A DNA stretch of 64,000 nt, taken from assembly GCA_903895725.1 (NCBI GenBank), contig CAITUV010000008.1, positions 62,001-126,000 of the forward strand, read 5' to 3'. The DNA comes from an uncultured Myxococcales bacterium (GTDB lineage: Bacteria > Myxococcota_A > UBA9042 > CAIXZC01). The translations under genes and the position numbers were made by a program. Below are positions 17,711-25,715 of this stretch, piece after piece. Position 1 is the stretch's first letter. The number at the start of each line of letters is the position of its first letter. The notes under the pieces are model-generated. The model searched no databases, was not told where the DNA came from, and saw only the letters and a list, made by a program, of their open reading frames with translations.

Positions 17711-19288
17711 ATGGATAAGGACGGACGGAAGCAAGGGGACGGAGCGCACGGCTCGGGCAGTGACGGAGCGACTCCGGCGGCCATGTACGTACGCATGAGC
17801 ACGGAGCACCAGCAGTACTCGACGGAGAACCAGGCCGACGTTGTCCGCCAATACGCCCACCAGCGGGGGTTCGAGATCGTCGAGACGTTCGCGGACGAGG
17901 GGAAGAGCGGCCTCAACCTCGCAGGCCGGGAGTCGCTGCGACGGCTCATCTCGCTCGTGGATTCGAGGCAGGCGCACTTCCGGGCAATCCTGGTTTACGA
18001 CGTCTCCCGTTGGGGTCGATTCCAGGATGCGGACGAGAGTGCCTACTACGAGTACATCTGCAAGCGAGCGGGCATCGCCGTCCACTACTGTGCCGAGCAG
18101 TTCCAGAACGACGGCTCCACCGGATCCACCATCATCAAGACGGTCAAGCGCGCCATGGCCGGCGAGTATTCGCGGGAACTGTCCAACAAGGTGTTCATCG
18201 GCCAGTGCCGGTTGATCCAGTTGGGCTTCCGCCAGGGCGGGACCGCTGGCTATGGGCTTCGGCGCATGCTCCTGGACCAGCAGGGCAGCGAGAAGGGCCC
18301 GCTGAAGTTTGGCGAGCAGAAGTCGCTTCAGACGGACCGGGTCGTCCTCGCCCCCGGTCCCGTGGAGGAAGTCGAGACCGTCCGGCGCATGTACAGGGCG
18401 TTCGTACACGAGGGCAAGGCGGAGGCCGATATCGCGGCAACGCTCAATGCCGAGGGACTCCGCACCGACCTCGGTCGACCGTGGACGCAGGGCACCGTGC
18501 GCCAGGTTCTCTCCAACGAGAAGTACCTCGGCAACAACGTGTTCAACCGCTGTTCGTTCAAGCTCAAGCAGCGACGAGTCGAGAACCCTCGCGAAATGTG
18601 GATCCGCAAGGATGGGGCGTTCCCCGGCCTCGTGGAGGCGGACCTGTTCTACAAGGCTCAGGGCATCATGCTGGAGCGCAGCCGCCGGTTCTCGGACGAC
18701 GAGTTGCTGGACCGCCTGCGCACGCTGTACCAGAAGCATGGACGGGTCTCCGGGATCCTCATCGACGAGGAGGCGGGGATGCCGGGCGCGGGCGCTTACC
18801 ACGCACGGTTCGGCGGGCTCCTGCGAGCGTACCAGCTCATCGGGTACGACCCGGCGATTGACTACTCGTACATCGAGGTCAATCGGCGTCTGCGCGACCG
18901 CCATCCGCAACTGGTCGCCGAGGTCGTAGCTCAGCTCAGGGCCCAGGGCTCCACCGTGGAGCACGATGCGGACAGCGGCCTCTTGCTCGTCAACCAGGAG
19001 ATCCTGGTGTCGTTGGTCCTCTCCCGCTGCACGGAGACAAGCGGAGGCCGCCGCCGGTGGAAGATCCGCCTGGAACAGAGCCGCAACCCGGACATCACCA
19101 TCGCCGTGCGCATGGCCTCTGACAACGAGGCCATCCACGACTACTACCTGCTGCCCACCATGGATATGAACTTCGAGACCGTGCGGCTGGCGGATGACAA
19201 CGGGGTCTACCTCGACGTCTACCGCCAGCCTGACCTGTCCGTGTTCTACGAACTGGCCGAGAGGGTAACCCTTCGGATGGCCGCGTGA
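17711..19288 (+). CDS. Large serine recombinase
   Basis: The protein has 525 residues. The resolvase catalytic domain starts at about residue 24 (AAMYVRMSTEHQQYSTEN), with the expected nucleophile Ser30 in R-x-S. The typical Asp-Glu-Gly-Lys-Ser (DEGKSG) follows, and a recombinase domain with LSNEKYLGNNVF is seen at about 255-270. Such enzymes cut and rejoin DNA at attachment sites through a serine-DNA link. An alternative in-frame start lies at 17669. The gene leads a plus-strand run with two ParB-like genes 13 bp downstream and so is likely the mobilising enzyme of the cassette. Attachment sites are not recognised. Confidence 0.88.
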   Translation: MDKDGRKQGDGAHGSGSDGATPAAMYVRMSTEHQQYSTENQADVVRQYAHQRGFEIVETFADEGKSGLNLAGRESLRRLISLVDSRQAHFRAILVYDVSRWGRFQDADESAYYEYICKRAGIAVHYCAEQFQNDGSTGSTIIKTVKRAMAGEYSRELSNKVFIGQCRLIQLGFRQGGTAGYGLRRMLLDQQGSEKGPLKFGEQKSLQTDRVVLAPGPVEEVETVRRMYRAFVHEGKAEADIAATLNAEGLRTDLGRPWTQGTVRQVLSNEKYLGNNVFNRCSFKLKQRRVENPREMWIRKDGAFPGLVEADLFYKAQGIMLERSRRFSDDELLDRLRTLYQKHGRVSGILIDEEAGMPGAGAYHARFGGLLRAYQLIGYDPAIDYSYIEVNRRLRDRHPQLVAEVVAQLRAQGSTVEHDADSGLLLVNQEILVSLVLSRCTETSGGRRRWKIRLEQSRNPDITIAVRMASDNEAIHDYYLLPTMDMNFETVRLADDNGVYLDVYRQPDLSVFYELAERVTLRMAA

Positions 19289-19301
19289 CGACGGAGACCG
19301 C

Positions 19302-20234
19302 ATGAGCGAACGCAAATCAGACCTCTGTGAGCAAGTGCAGATGATCCCCCTGGCGCAGATCCGGGTGCTCAACCCGCGTGCTCGGGAGCCCAAGCGGTTC
19401 AAGCAGATCATCGAGAACATCTCCCACGTCGGGTTGAAGAAGCCGATCACCGTGAGCACCCGCGCCGATTCCTTCATCGGCGGGGCCCCGGTCTATGACC
19501 TCGTCTGCGGCCAGGGCCGGCTCGAGGCGTACCATGCGCTGGGAGAGAAGGAGATCCCCGCCATCGTCGTCTCTGCGACCAAGGAGGAGCGGCTCGTCAT
19601 GAGCCTGGTCGAGAACCTGGCCCGTCGCCAGCCCACCCGCTTCGAACACCTCGTCCAAATGGTACGCCTGCGAGACGAGGGCTACTCGGTGGCGGACATC
19701 GCCCGCAAGGTCGATCTGACTCCATCCTTCGTGGGCTCCATCCTGGGCCTGTGGGATCGGGGAGAGGAACGCCTTATCCGGGGCGTTGAGGAGGGACGGA
19801 TCCCGCTCAGCGTCGCCTGCGCCCTGGCCCAGTCCACGGACGCGGACGAGCAGCGCATCCTGACCGAGGCGTATGAGAGCGGGAAGTTGACCGGCAAGAA
19901 GCTCCTGGCAACCAAGCGGCTACTCGACCAACGGCGTTCCCACGGGAAGAAGTACTGCATCATCCAGAGCCGGCGCAAGACGGCCAGTTCTGCCGACGGG
20001 CTGGTGCGGACCTACCAGCAGGAGGCGCGGCGCAAGAGCCTCTTTGTGAAGAAGGCCCAGCTTTGCGAGCTGCGACTGGGTTTCGTCGTCTCCGCCATGA
20101 AGGCGCTGCTGGCCAACGAGGATTTCCTGAACCTGCTGCGGGCCGAGGGGCTGACAACCTTGCCCCGGTTCCTGGCCGAAGAAGCTGGAGTAGAAGCCAC
20201 ACCGATGGAGAAGCCGACATGTCGAGCAAAGTGA
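19302..20234 (+). CDS. ParB/RepB-like protein 1
   Basis: The protein has 310 residues. A ParB N-terminal nuclease-like/CTPase fold is indicated by IPLAQIRVLNPR, YDLVCGQGRLEAYHALG and SLVENLARRQPT, followed by a helix-turn-helix (GYSVADIARKVDLTPSFVG). In plasmid partition such proteins bind a centromere site; here the gene follows a serine recombinase and there is no ParA, so a role in the recombination cassette is more likely than segregation. The start ATG has an ACGGAGA motif upstream. Its end overlaps the next gene by 16 bp. Confidence 0.83.
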   Translation: MSERKSDLCEQVQMIPLAQIRVLNPRAREPKRFKQIIENISHVGLKKPITVSTRADSFIGGAPVYDLVCGQGRLEAYHALGEKEIPAIVVSATKEERLVMSLVENLARRQPTRFEHLVQMVRLRDEGYSVADIARKVDLTPSFVGSILGLWDRGEERLIRGVEEGRIPLSVACALAQSTDADEQRILTEAYESGKLTGKKLLATKRLLDQRRSHGKKYCIIQSRRKTASSADGLVRTYQQEARRKSLFVKKAQLCELRLGFVVSAMKALLANEDFLNLLRAEGLTTLPRFLAEEAGVEATPMEKPTCRAK

Positions 20235-21109
20235 ACGTAGGCTTTGACCGGACGCCGGTCATGGTGCCGTTGGAGAAGCTGCTGAAAACTCGCAAGGTCC
20301 ATCCGAACGTGAAGACGACGGCGAAGTATCAGCGGATCCTGGCTTCCATTCGAGAGGTCGGGATCATCGAGCCGCTGATCGTCCACCCGCAGAAGGGCAG
20401 TGGTGCCAAGGGAGCCTACGTGCTGCTCGACGGTCACCTACGCGCCGAGGCACTGAAGGAACTGGGGGTCACCGAAGCCCGGTGCCTGGTTTCCACCGAA
20501 GATGAGGGGTACACGTACAACCGCCACGTGAACCGCCTCTCTGCGCTCCAGGAGCATTTCATGCTCAGGAAGGCTCTGGACGAGGGAGTCCCCGAGGAAC
20601 GTCTGGCCGGCGTGCTTCACGTGGATATCCAGAAGATCCGTGAGAAGCGAGATCTGCTGCGGGGCATCTGCTCCGAGGCGGTGGAGCTTCTGCGTCACCG
20701 AGACGTCGGCTCCCAGGCGCTGCGGTTCGTCCGCCTGGTCAAGCCGTTCCGCCAGATCGAGATGGCGGAGCTGATGGGCTCGGCCAACAACTTCACCAGC
20801 TCGTATGCCAAGGCCCTCTACCTGTCCACGCAGCAGGCCCAGCTTCTGGAGCCGGACAAGCCGAAGGAGGGCCAGGGCGTGGACCCGATCGAAATCGCTC
20901 GGATGGAGAAGGAAATGGAGTCCCTCGAACAGGATTTCCGCGTCGTCGAGGAGTCTTACAGCAAGAACATGCTCAACCTGGTGGTTGCCCGAGACTACCT
21001 CGTTCGTGTCCTGGACAACGCCCGCGTCGTCCGCTTCCTCTCCCAGCGTCACCCCGAGATCCTCTCGACGTTCCAGACTCTGGCTGAGGCCACATCCCTC
21101 GAGGCGTGA
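20219..21109 (+). CDS. ParB/RepB-like protein 2 (RepB C-terminal type)
   Basis: The protein has 296 residues. The N-terminal ParB region is visible in IIEPLIVHPQ and YVLLDGHLRAEALKELG; the C-terminal two-thirds match the style of the plasmid RepB C-terminal domain (RLSALQEHFMLRKALDEGV, QMAELMG-like segment). ATG 20219 overlaps the previous gene and follows a GGAG; an upstream in-frame start at 20063 would give a long unrelated extension. It differs from its neighbour in sequence, so the two probably act as a hetero-pair. Its last bases overlap the next start (GTGA). Confidence 0.8.
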   Translation: MSSKVNVGFDRTPVMVPLEKLLKTRKVHPNVKTTAKYQRILASIREVGIIEPLIVHPQKGSGAKGAYVLLDGHLRAEALKELGVTEARCLVSTEDEGYTYNRHVNRLSALQEHFMLRKALDEGVPEERLAGVLHVDIQKIREKRDLLRGICSEAVELLRHRDVGSQALRFVRLVKPFRQIEMAELMGSANNFTSSYAKALYLSTQQAQLLEPDKPKEGQGVDPIEIARMEKEMESLEQDFRVVEESYSKNMLNLVVARDYLVRVLDNARVVRFLSQRHPEILSTFQTLAEATSLEA

Positions 21110-22752
21110 CCCGCATGGTCCAGAACTCTCGGCGCCTGAACATCGAAGAGATGCGCAGCATCGCGGCGAACCGGGGCGGGCGCTGCCTGTCCCCGGAGTA
21201 CCTCGGCTCACTCACGCATCTGGAGTGGGAGTGTTCGGCGGGACACCGCTGGCGAGCCGTCCCGAACAACGTCAAGCGGGGAACCTGGTGCCCGGTCTGT
21301 GCCCGTGGCCGGCAGGGAGGGAACGCCTATTCCGTCACTATCGGTGGGCTGCGCGAGGTCGCACAGTCCCGGGGAGGGGAGTGTCTGTCCCGGAAGTATC
21401 TGGGCATGTTCGTGAAGCACCGGTGGCGGTGCAGCGAAGGGCACGAGTGGGAGGCCATTGCCGACGCAGTGCGCCGGGGCTCGTGGTGTCCGACCTGCAG
21501 CCAGCGCAGCCAGGCTCATTCCATCGAGTATGTCCGCGCGTTTGCCGCGGCCCAGGGGTGGAAATGCCTCTCTGACCGGTACGAGACGAATCAGACCAAG
21601 CTGGAATGGGAGTGCGCCAGGGGGCACCGATGGGAGGCCACCTTCAACTACGTCCAGTCGCACACCTACTGCCCCGAGTGCATGGAGCAAGACCATCGGG
21701 CGGCGGGGTTGGCCGAATGCCAGGCCGTTGCGGCCAGCCGCGGCGGCCGGTGCCTGTCCACGGAGTTCCGCGGAACGCGCTTCTTCCTCCAATGGGAGTG
21801 CAGTCGGGGGCACAGGTGGTCTGCCCGCGTCGCCCAGGTCAAGTCCGGCTCGTGGTGCCCGACCTGCAACAACGTGCGGCGCCGTTTGTCGCTCGACGAG
21901 ATGCGCGCCCGTGTCGTGGCCCGGGGCGGAGCCTGCCTGTCAAAGGAGTATGTCACCAACCACGTCAAGCTGCGCTGGCGTTGCCGTGCCGGCCACGAAT
22001 GGGACGCGGCCCCTTCATCCATCAAGGCGGGCACCTGGTGTCCCAGGTGCGCCGTCAGGGAGAGGCGCACCTACACCATCGCGGACATGCAAAGGCTCGC
22101 AGCGAGCAAGGGGGGAGAGTGCCTGTCCGAGGCCTATGCCAGCAACCAGGCCCCCCTCGAATGGCGGTGCGGAGAAGGCCATCGCTGGACCGCATCCTTC
22201 CGCAACGTGAAACGGGGATTCTGGTGCCCGGAGTGCAACGCGTTGGGCAAGTCAGCGCTGCGGGAGTCGGACCCGCCGGCACCGCTGCCGCCGCGTACCT
22301 GCGTCCGTCGACGCTCGAAGGAGCAACTCGTGGCGGACGTGCATCGGATTGTGCAGGAGCGGGGAGGCGAGCTCCTGTCGTCCCAGGTCGCCAGTCGGGA
22401 CTCGGTGCTCCGTCTGCGGTGCTCCCTCGGGCACGTCTGGCAAGCCCGGGTTTCAAGCATCCTTTCCGGCCACTGGTGCCATGCCTGCGGCCGGCATTCC
22501 ATGGAAGCCGCTTTCCGCAGGCGGTTCGGCCTGGTGGAGCTGGACGACGCCGACGAGGTGGCACTGTGGGCCGACACCCAGGGGCTGGTCTTCGTCAGCG
22601 CGGGCAAGCCTTGCCTCGGGCGCACTGACTTCTTCCGCTGCCCGCAGGCGCACCTGTGGGAGGTTTCGCGGCCCTACTCACCTCTCGGATCCTGGTGCCC
22701 GGCCTGCGGTGCCCGAGGGGAAGCTCTGGGGTTGGGGAGGATCGTGCGGTAG
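21106..22752 (+). CDS. Protein of eight tandem zinc-ribbon repeats
   Basis: The protein has 548 residues (or 545 from ATG 21115). Eight repeats of about 65 residues each carry the pattern C..GH.W.A, about 10 residues, then WCP.C; examples are ECSAGHRWRA with TWCPVC and RCSEGHEWEA with SWCPTC. This matches the probable zinc-ribbon repeats known from phage and mobile-element proteins (DUF4379-like). Repeats seven and eight are more diverged, and the eighth has Gln-Ala-His in place of Gly-His. No separate nuclease motif is seen. The start overlaps the ParB-like gene, so it belongs to the cassette. A DNA-binding role is inferred from the fold and context only. Confidence 0.78.
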   Translation: MTRMVQNSRRLNIEEMRSIAANRGGRCLSPEYLGSLTHLEWECSAGHRWRAVPNNVKRGTWCPVCARGRQGGNAYSVTIGGLREVAQSRGGECLSRKYLGMFVKHRWRCSEGHEWEAIADAVRRGSWCPTCSQRSQAHSIEYVRAFAAAQGWKCLSDRYETNQTKLEWECARGHRWEATFNYVQSHTYCPECMEQDHRAAGLAECQAVAASRGGRCLSTEFRGTRFFLQWECSRGHRWSARVAQVKSGSWCPTCNNVRRRLSLDEMRARVVARGGACLSKEYVTNHVKLRWRCRAGHEWDAAPSSIKAGTWCPRCAVRERRTYTIADMQRLAASKGGECLSEAYASNQAPLEWRCGEGHRWTASFRNVKRGFWCPECNALGKSALRESDPPAPLPPRTCVRRRSKEQLVADVHRIVQERGGELLSSQVASRDSVLRLRCSLGHVWQARVSSILSGHWCHACGRHSMEAAFRRRFGLVELDDADEVALWADTQGLVFVSAGKPCLGRTDFFRCPQAHLWEVSRPYSPLGSWCPACGARGEALGLGRIVR

Positions 22753-22910
22753 CCGCGCTTGCGAGTCGTAGCCTCCTGCCATTGCGGCTCGCCTCCCCTC
22801 TGTCCGGGCCCGAGAGGGACACAACCGACAAGGACAATGCAGGCTTCGGTTCTGAGGATTCCAAGCCCGATGTTCGCGTTGGCTACTGCTAGCGGCTTAT
22901 CCGCCTGCGC

Positions 22911-25715
22911 TCAATCCCCAGCGCGACCCGTCGCAAAGGGCTCCGGAGAGAAGTCCGGAGCTGCACTCTGGAGCTTCTCCCTGCCTCCGTCGCAAATCAG
23001 GTCCGGCTTGACGCCGTCCAGCAAATGCCCGAAAAGGTGGGCCTTGAGGGTTTCCCGGCGATGCTTCGAGACACGGTACTGGAATTCGTCGTACGTGCCC
23101 TTGAATAGGACGGGCTTGACGTCGATGAACGGACCCGTGAACATCCTGGCGGCATCAACCAGAGGGCCAGACGCATTCCCGCGCTGCTCCTTGGCCTTGC
23201 GCTCCCAGTAGCTCTCGATCCGGTCGACGCGGCCAATCTGCTGTTCAACGACACCTGCATTCCATTCGGGATGGAACTGCAGCACAGTCCGGCAAGCCTT
23301 GTGAAGATTCAGGCCCTCTCGGCCCACCTGGCTCTGGGCCAGAAGCACTATGGGGAACGAGCACTCTTCGTTGAACTGTGCCTGCAAGACTCTCCTGGCT
23401 TCCATGCTCTGCCCGCCCGAGAGAAGCCGGCAGAACGGACTCGTCCGGCGGGACAATTCCTTCTCTTCCGTGTCGAGGAGTAGCTCGATGTCACGCGGGT
23501 CTATGTTGTCTGCAAACCGATCGATCCGCTCGAGGCGGTCTTGTCTCTCTTCCTCTTCCTTGCTCCCTGATTCCCGTTCCCACTCCGTGACGGCTCTTTG
23601 ATCGTGATCGACTGCTGTGCGTTCGGTGTCGGAAAGACTCATCAGGTACCCGCTCCAGAGATCCTGCGCCCTTCTTGCGAGGTCGCCGGAAGCGCGCCCC
23701 TGCAAATCGAGCGCACCGGACAAATGGTCGTTGATCATCCTTGTGCGCAGAAGGGATGCAACCTTCTTGGTCAATCCGCCGGAATCGATGGCGTGGTCTC
23801 CAGGAAGGCGGTCCACAAGGCGGTCACCGCTCAAGAATTCTTTCATTCTCTCAAAGGCCTTCTCCGCACGCGCGAGTGCCCTCCCAAGCTGCTCTTGCGA
23901 CTTGTAGCTGGGAAGGCCAGCCCACCGGCCCCGGATGCGCTCGTACTCTCGCCAGAGCTCACGGAGGTTCTCTTTCCTGCGGCAAGACCTGGCACCTGGA
24001 AGGGGGGGCACTCTTCTTCCGGATCTCCGCCCGAGTAGCCGCAGCACGGCTCTCCGGTTCAGCACGTCCCTGAGCGCGTTGAGCGGCTTCAGGAAGGTCC
24101 CGAATACCAGCACTTTCTCCTTGACTGAGCCGTCATCCGACCAGGCCGTTCTCTCAATCTCATCCGCAGCCTGCTGCACCCGTGGGTGGCTGGCCAAATC
24201 GACCTCCGCACGGGCAACCTGGGACAGCCAGTAGCGGACGCGGAGCAGCTTCGCTTTCGAACGATCATCGCACGACTCCGCGGCCTTCGGCCCCGCGAGC
24301 GACTCGTCGATCCCCTGTGCCAGCTCGTCGAGTTCGCCGAGATCGCCCAACTGACCCGCAGAGTAACGACTGTCCAGAAGCCTGACTCTCGCCAGCAGCC
24401 CAGCGAAGTCCGCACCCACATCTTCATCCACTTTGCAGCCCTTGGCAGCCTTGCCAAGGGCTTCCATGGAGAACACGGCATCGCGCCAGTTCGAGTTCAG
24501 CCGGCCCAGATCTATCGCCACTTCAGACCACTTCCTATGGGGATGAGCCTCGTTCGCACAAGCTTTATCGCCCACCAAATCCTTCATCGCGCGTTGCCTC
24601 ATCCGGCTGCGCCTCGTCACGTAAGGCTTGAGGGCGGCAGTGAACCGCTTGCTGGCGTCTGCCAACTGGTCGATCTTCGATCCGTTGTCCGGGTGTTTGG
24701 CTGCCTCCCTGAGCGCAGTTCCGAAAGCGTGAATGGCCTCTTGTGGGCACGTCTCTCCAATGCGGGCGAAGATGGTTGTCCACTGATCGGCAGCGAACTC
24801 GATAGGTGTTGCCGTGAGAGCGACCCGCTTGGCATTCTCAGCCAGAAGAGTCTCCTCGATGAGCTTCTCCAGTCTCGAATTCTCGTCTCTCCCCTTGTGT
24901 GCCTCGTCTATCACGAGCAGGTCCACGTCGCCGAGCAGTGTGCCGATCATGTGTGGACCCTGTCGGTCGAAGAACTCCTTGGCGTCGTCCGGCTCCCGGA
25001 TGTCTTCTAGGTTTCGGCAGAGCCGCCACTCCTTGGCCGCAAGGTACTCTGCCGCCCTCTTCACGGGAAGTCGGCGGCAGCTCCCCTGACGCTTGCCGGG
25101 ACAACCATCGCAGGCCTCGTCAAGGCATTCGTGCCGCCACCCATGCTTCTTGAGGAATTGCCAGAACTTGTTCCCCTGATGTCTGCGGGCCCTCCGCAAC
25201 CAGATGGCCTTCGCCAGAATCGGCAGCCAGTAGCGACGCTCGTCTGCATCGTTCCTCAGGATTGGCACCCCGAAGGCATGTGAAAGCAGAAGCCATCTTC
25301 CTTCGACTGATGCCAGGGGAAAGATCGCCTCGCCGTCCCCAACTGCATCGAAGAGGGAGAAGTACGAGCGAAGCATCCGCGGGGAGTACTTCTGCCCCTC
25401 TCCTTCGCCTGGTCGTACCTTGCGGAGGCTGACCATGAAGTCGTCCCACTCCTTCGTCCACTGGAAAATCAGCCCCGGTGGCACGACCACCGCGACCGCC
25501 CCCCCTTGCCTCAAGACAGACAACATCGCCGCCATGACGACACGCGTCTTGCCCATGCCCACTTCATCAGCCACAAGAAGCCCTTTCTGCTTATTGTTGC
25601 CGAGCCGGCTCGCGACCCAGCCAATGGAGTCTTCCTGGCCATGAACCCAAAGGCCCTGAGTTTCGGCCAAGCTCTCCATCTTCTTCCGCACCTGAACCCA
25701 GTCTGCCGGCGTCAC
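22911..25715 (-). CDS. SNF2-type helicase/translocase with a Cys insertion
   Basis: The protein has 934 residues. Motif I is ADEVGMGKT (about 49-57), the DEAH box is IDEAHKG (269-275), motif III is TATP (301-304), and motifs V/VI are GREGLNLHKA and QQIGRVDRIES near residue 830. Between motifs Ia and II lies CLDEACDGCPGKRQGSC (about 197-213), a possible zinc-binding insertion. This is a DNA translocase acting in the cytoplasm; substrate unknown. The GTG start overlaps the upstream stop (GTGA), making it the third gene of a coupled triad. Helicases of this kind with PLD-type partners are common in anti-phage systems, which is the basis for the defence inference. Confidence 0.85.
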   Translation of the reverse strand: MTPADWVQVRKKMESLAETQGLWVHGQEDSIGWVASRLGNNKQKGLLVADEVGMGKTRVVMAAMLSVLRQGGAVAVVVPPGLIFQWTKEWDDFMVSLRKVRPGEGEGQKYSPRMLRSYFSLFDAVGDGEAIFPLASVEGRWLLLSHAFGVPILRNDADERRYWLPILAKAIWLRRARRHQGNKFWQFLKKHGWRHECLDEACDGCPGKRQGSCRRLPVKRAAEYLAAKEWRLCRNLEDIREPDDAKEFFDRQGPHMIGTLLGDVDLLVIDEAHKGRDENSRLEKLIEETLLAENAKRVALTATPIEFAADQWTTIFARIGETCPQEAIHAFGTALREAAKHPDNGSKIDQLADASKRFTAALKPYVTRRSRMRQRAMKDLVGDKACANEAHPHRKWSEVAIDLGRLNSNWRDAVFSMEALGKAAKGCKVDEDVGADFAGLLARVRLLDSRYSAGQLGDLGELDELAQGIDESLAGPKAAESCDDRSKAKLLRVRYWLSQVARAEVDLASHPRVQQAADEIERTAWSDDGSVKEKVLVFGTFLKPLNALRDVLNRRAVLRLLGRRSGRRVPPLPGARSCRRKENLRELWREYERIRGRWAGLPSYKSQEQLGRALARAEKAFERMKEFLSGDRLVDRLPGDHAIDSGGLTKKVASLLRTRMINDHLSGALDLQGRASGDLARRAQDLWSGYLMSLSDTERTAVDHDQRAVTEWERESGSKEEEERQDRLERIDRFADNIDPRDIELLLDTEEKELSRRTSPFCRLLSGGQSMEARRVLQAQFNEECSFPIVLLAQSQVGREGLNLHKACRTVLQFHPEWNAGVVEQQIGRVDRIESYWERKAKEQRGNASGPLVDAARMFTGPFIDVKPVLFKGTYDEFQYRVSKHRRETLKAHLFGHLLDGVKPDLICDGGREKLQSAAPDFSPEPFATGRAGD

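Noticed and set aside
17018..19477. 819-codon minus-strand open frame
   Set aside because: It is the antisense of the serine recombinase and its neighbour; no motif, and the recombinase frame is clearly real.
19302..21109. Plasmid partition locus
   Set aside because: ParB-like proteins are present but no ParA or replication gene; they are linked to a recombinase.
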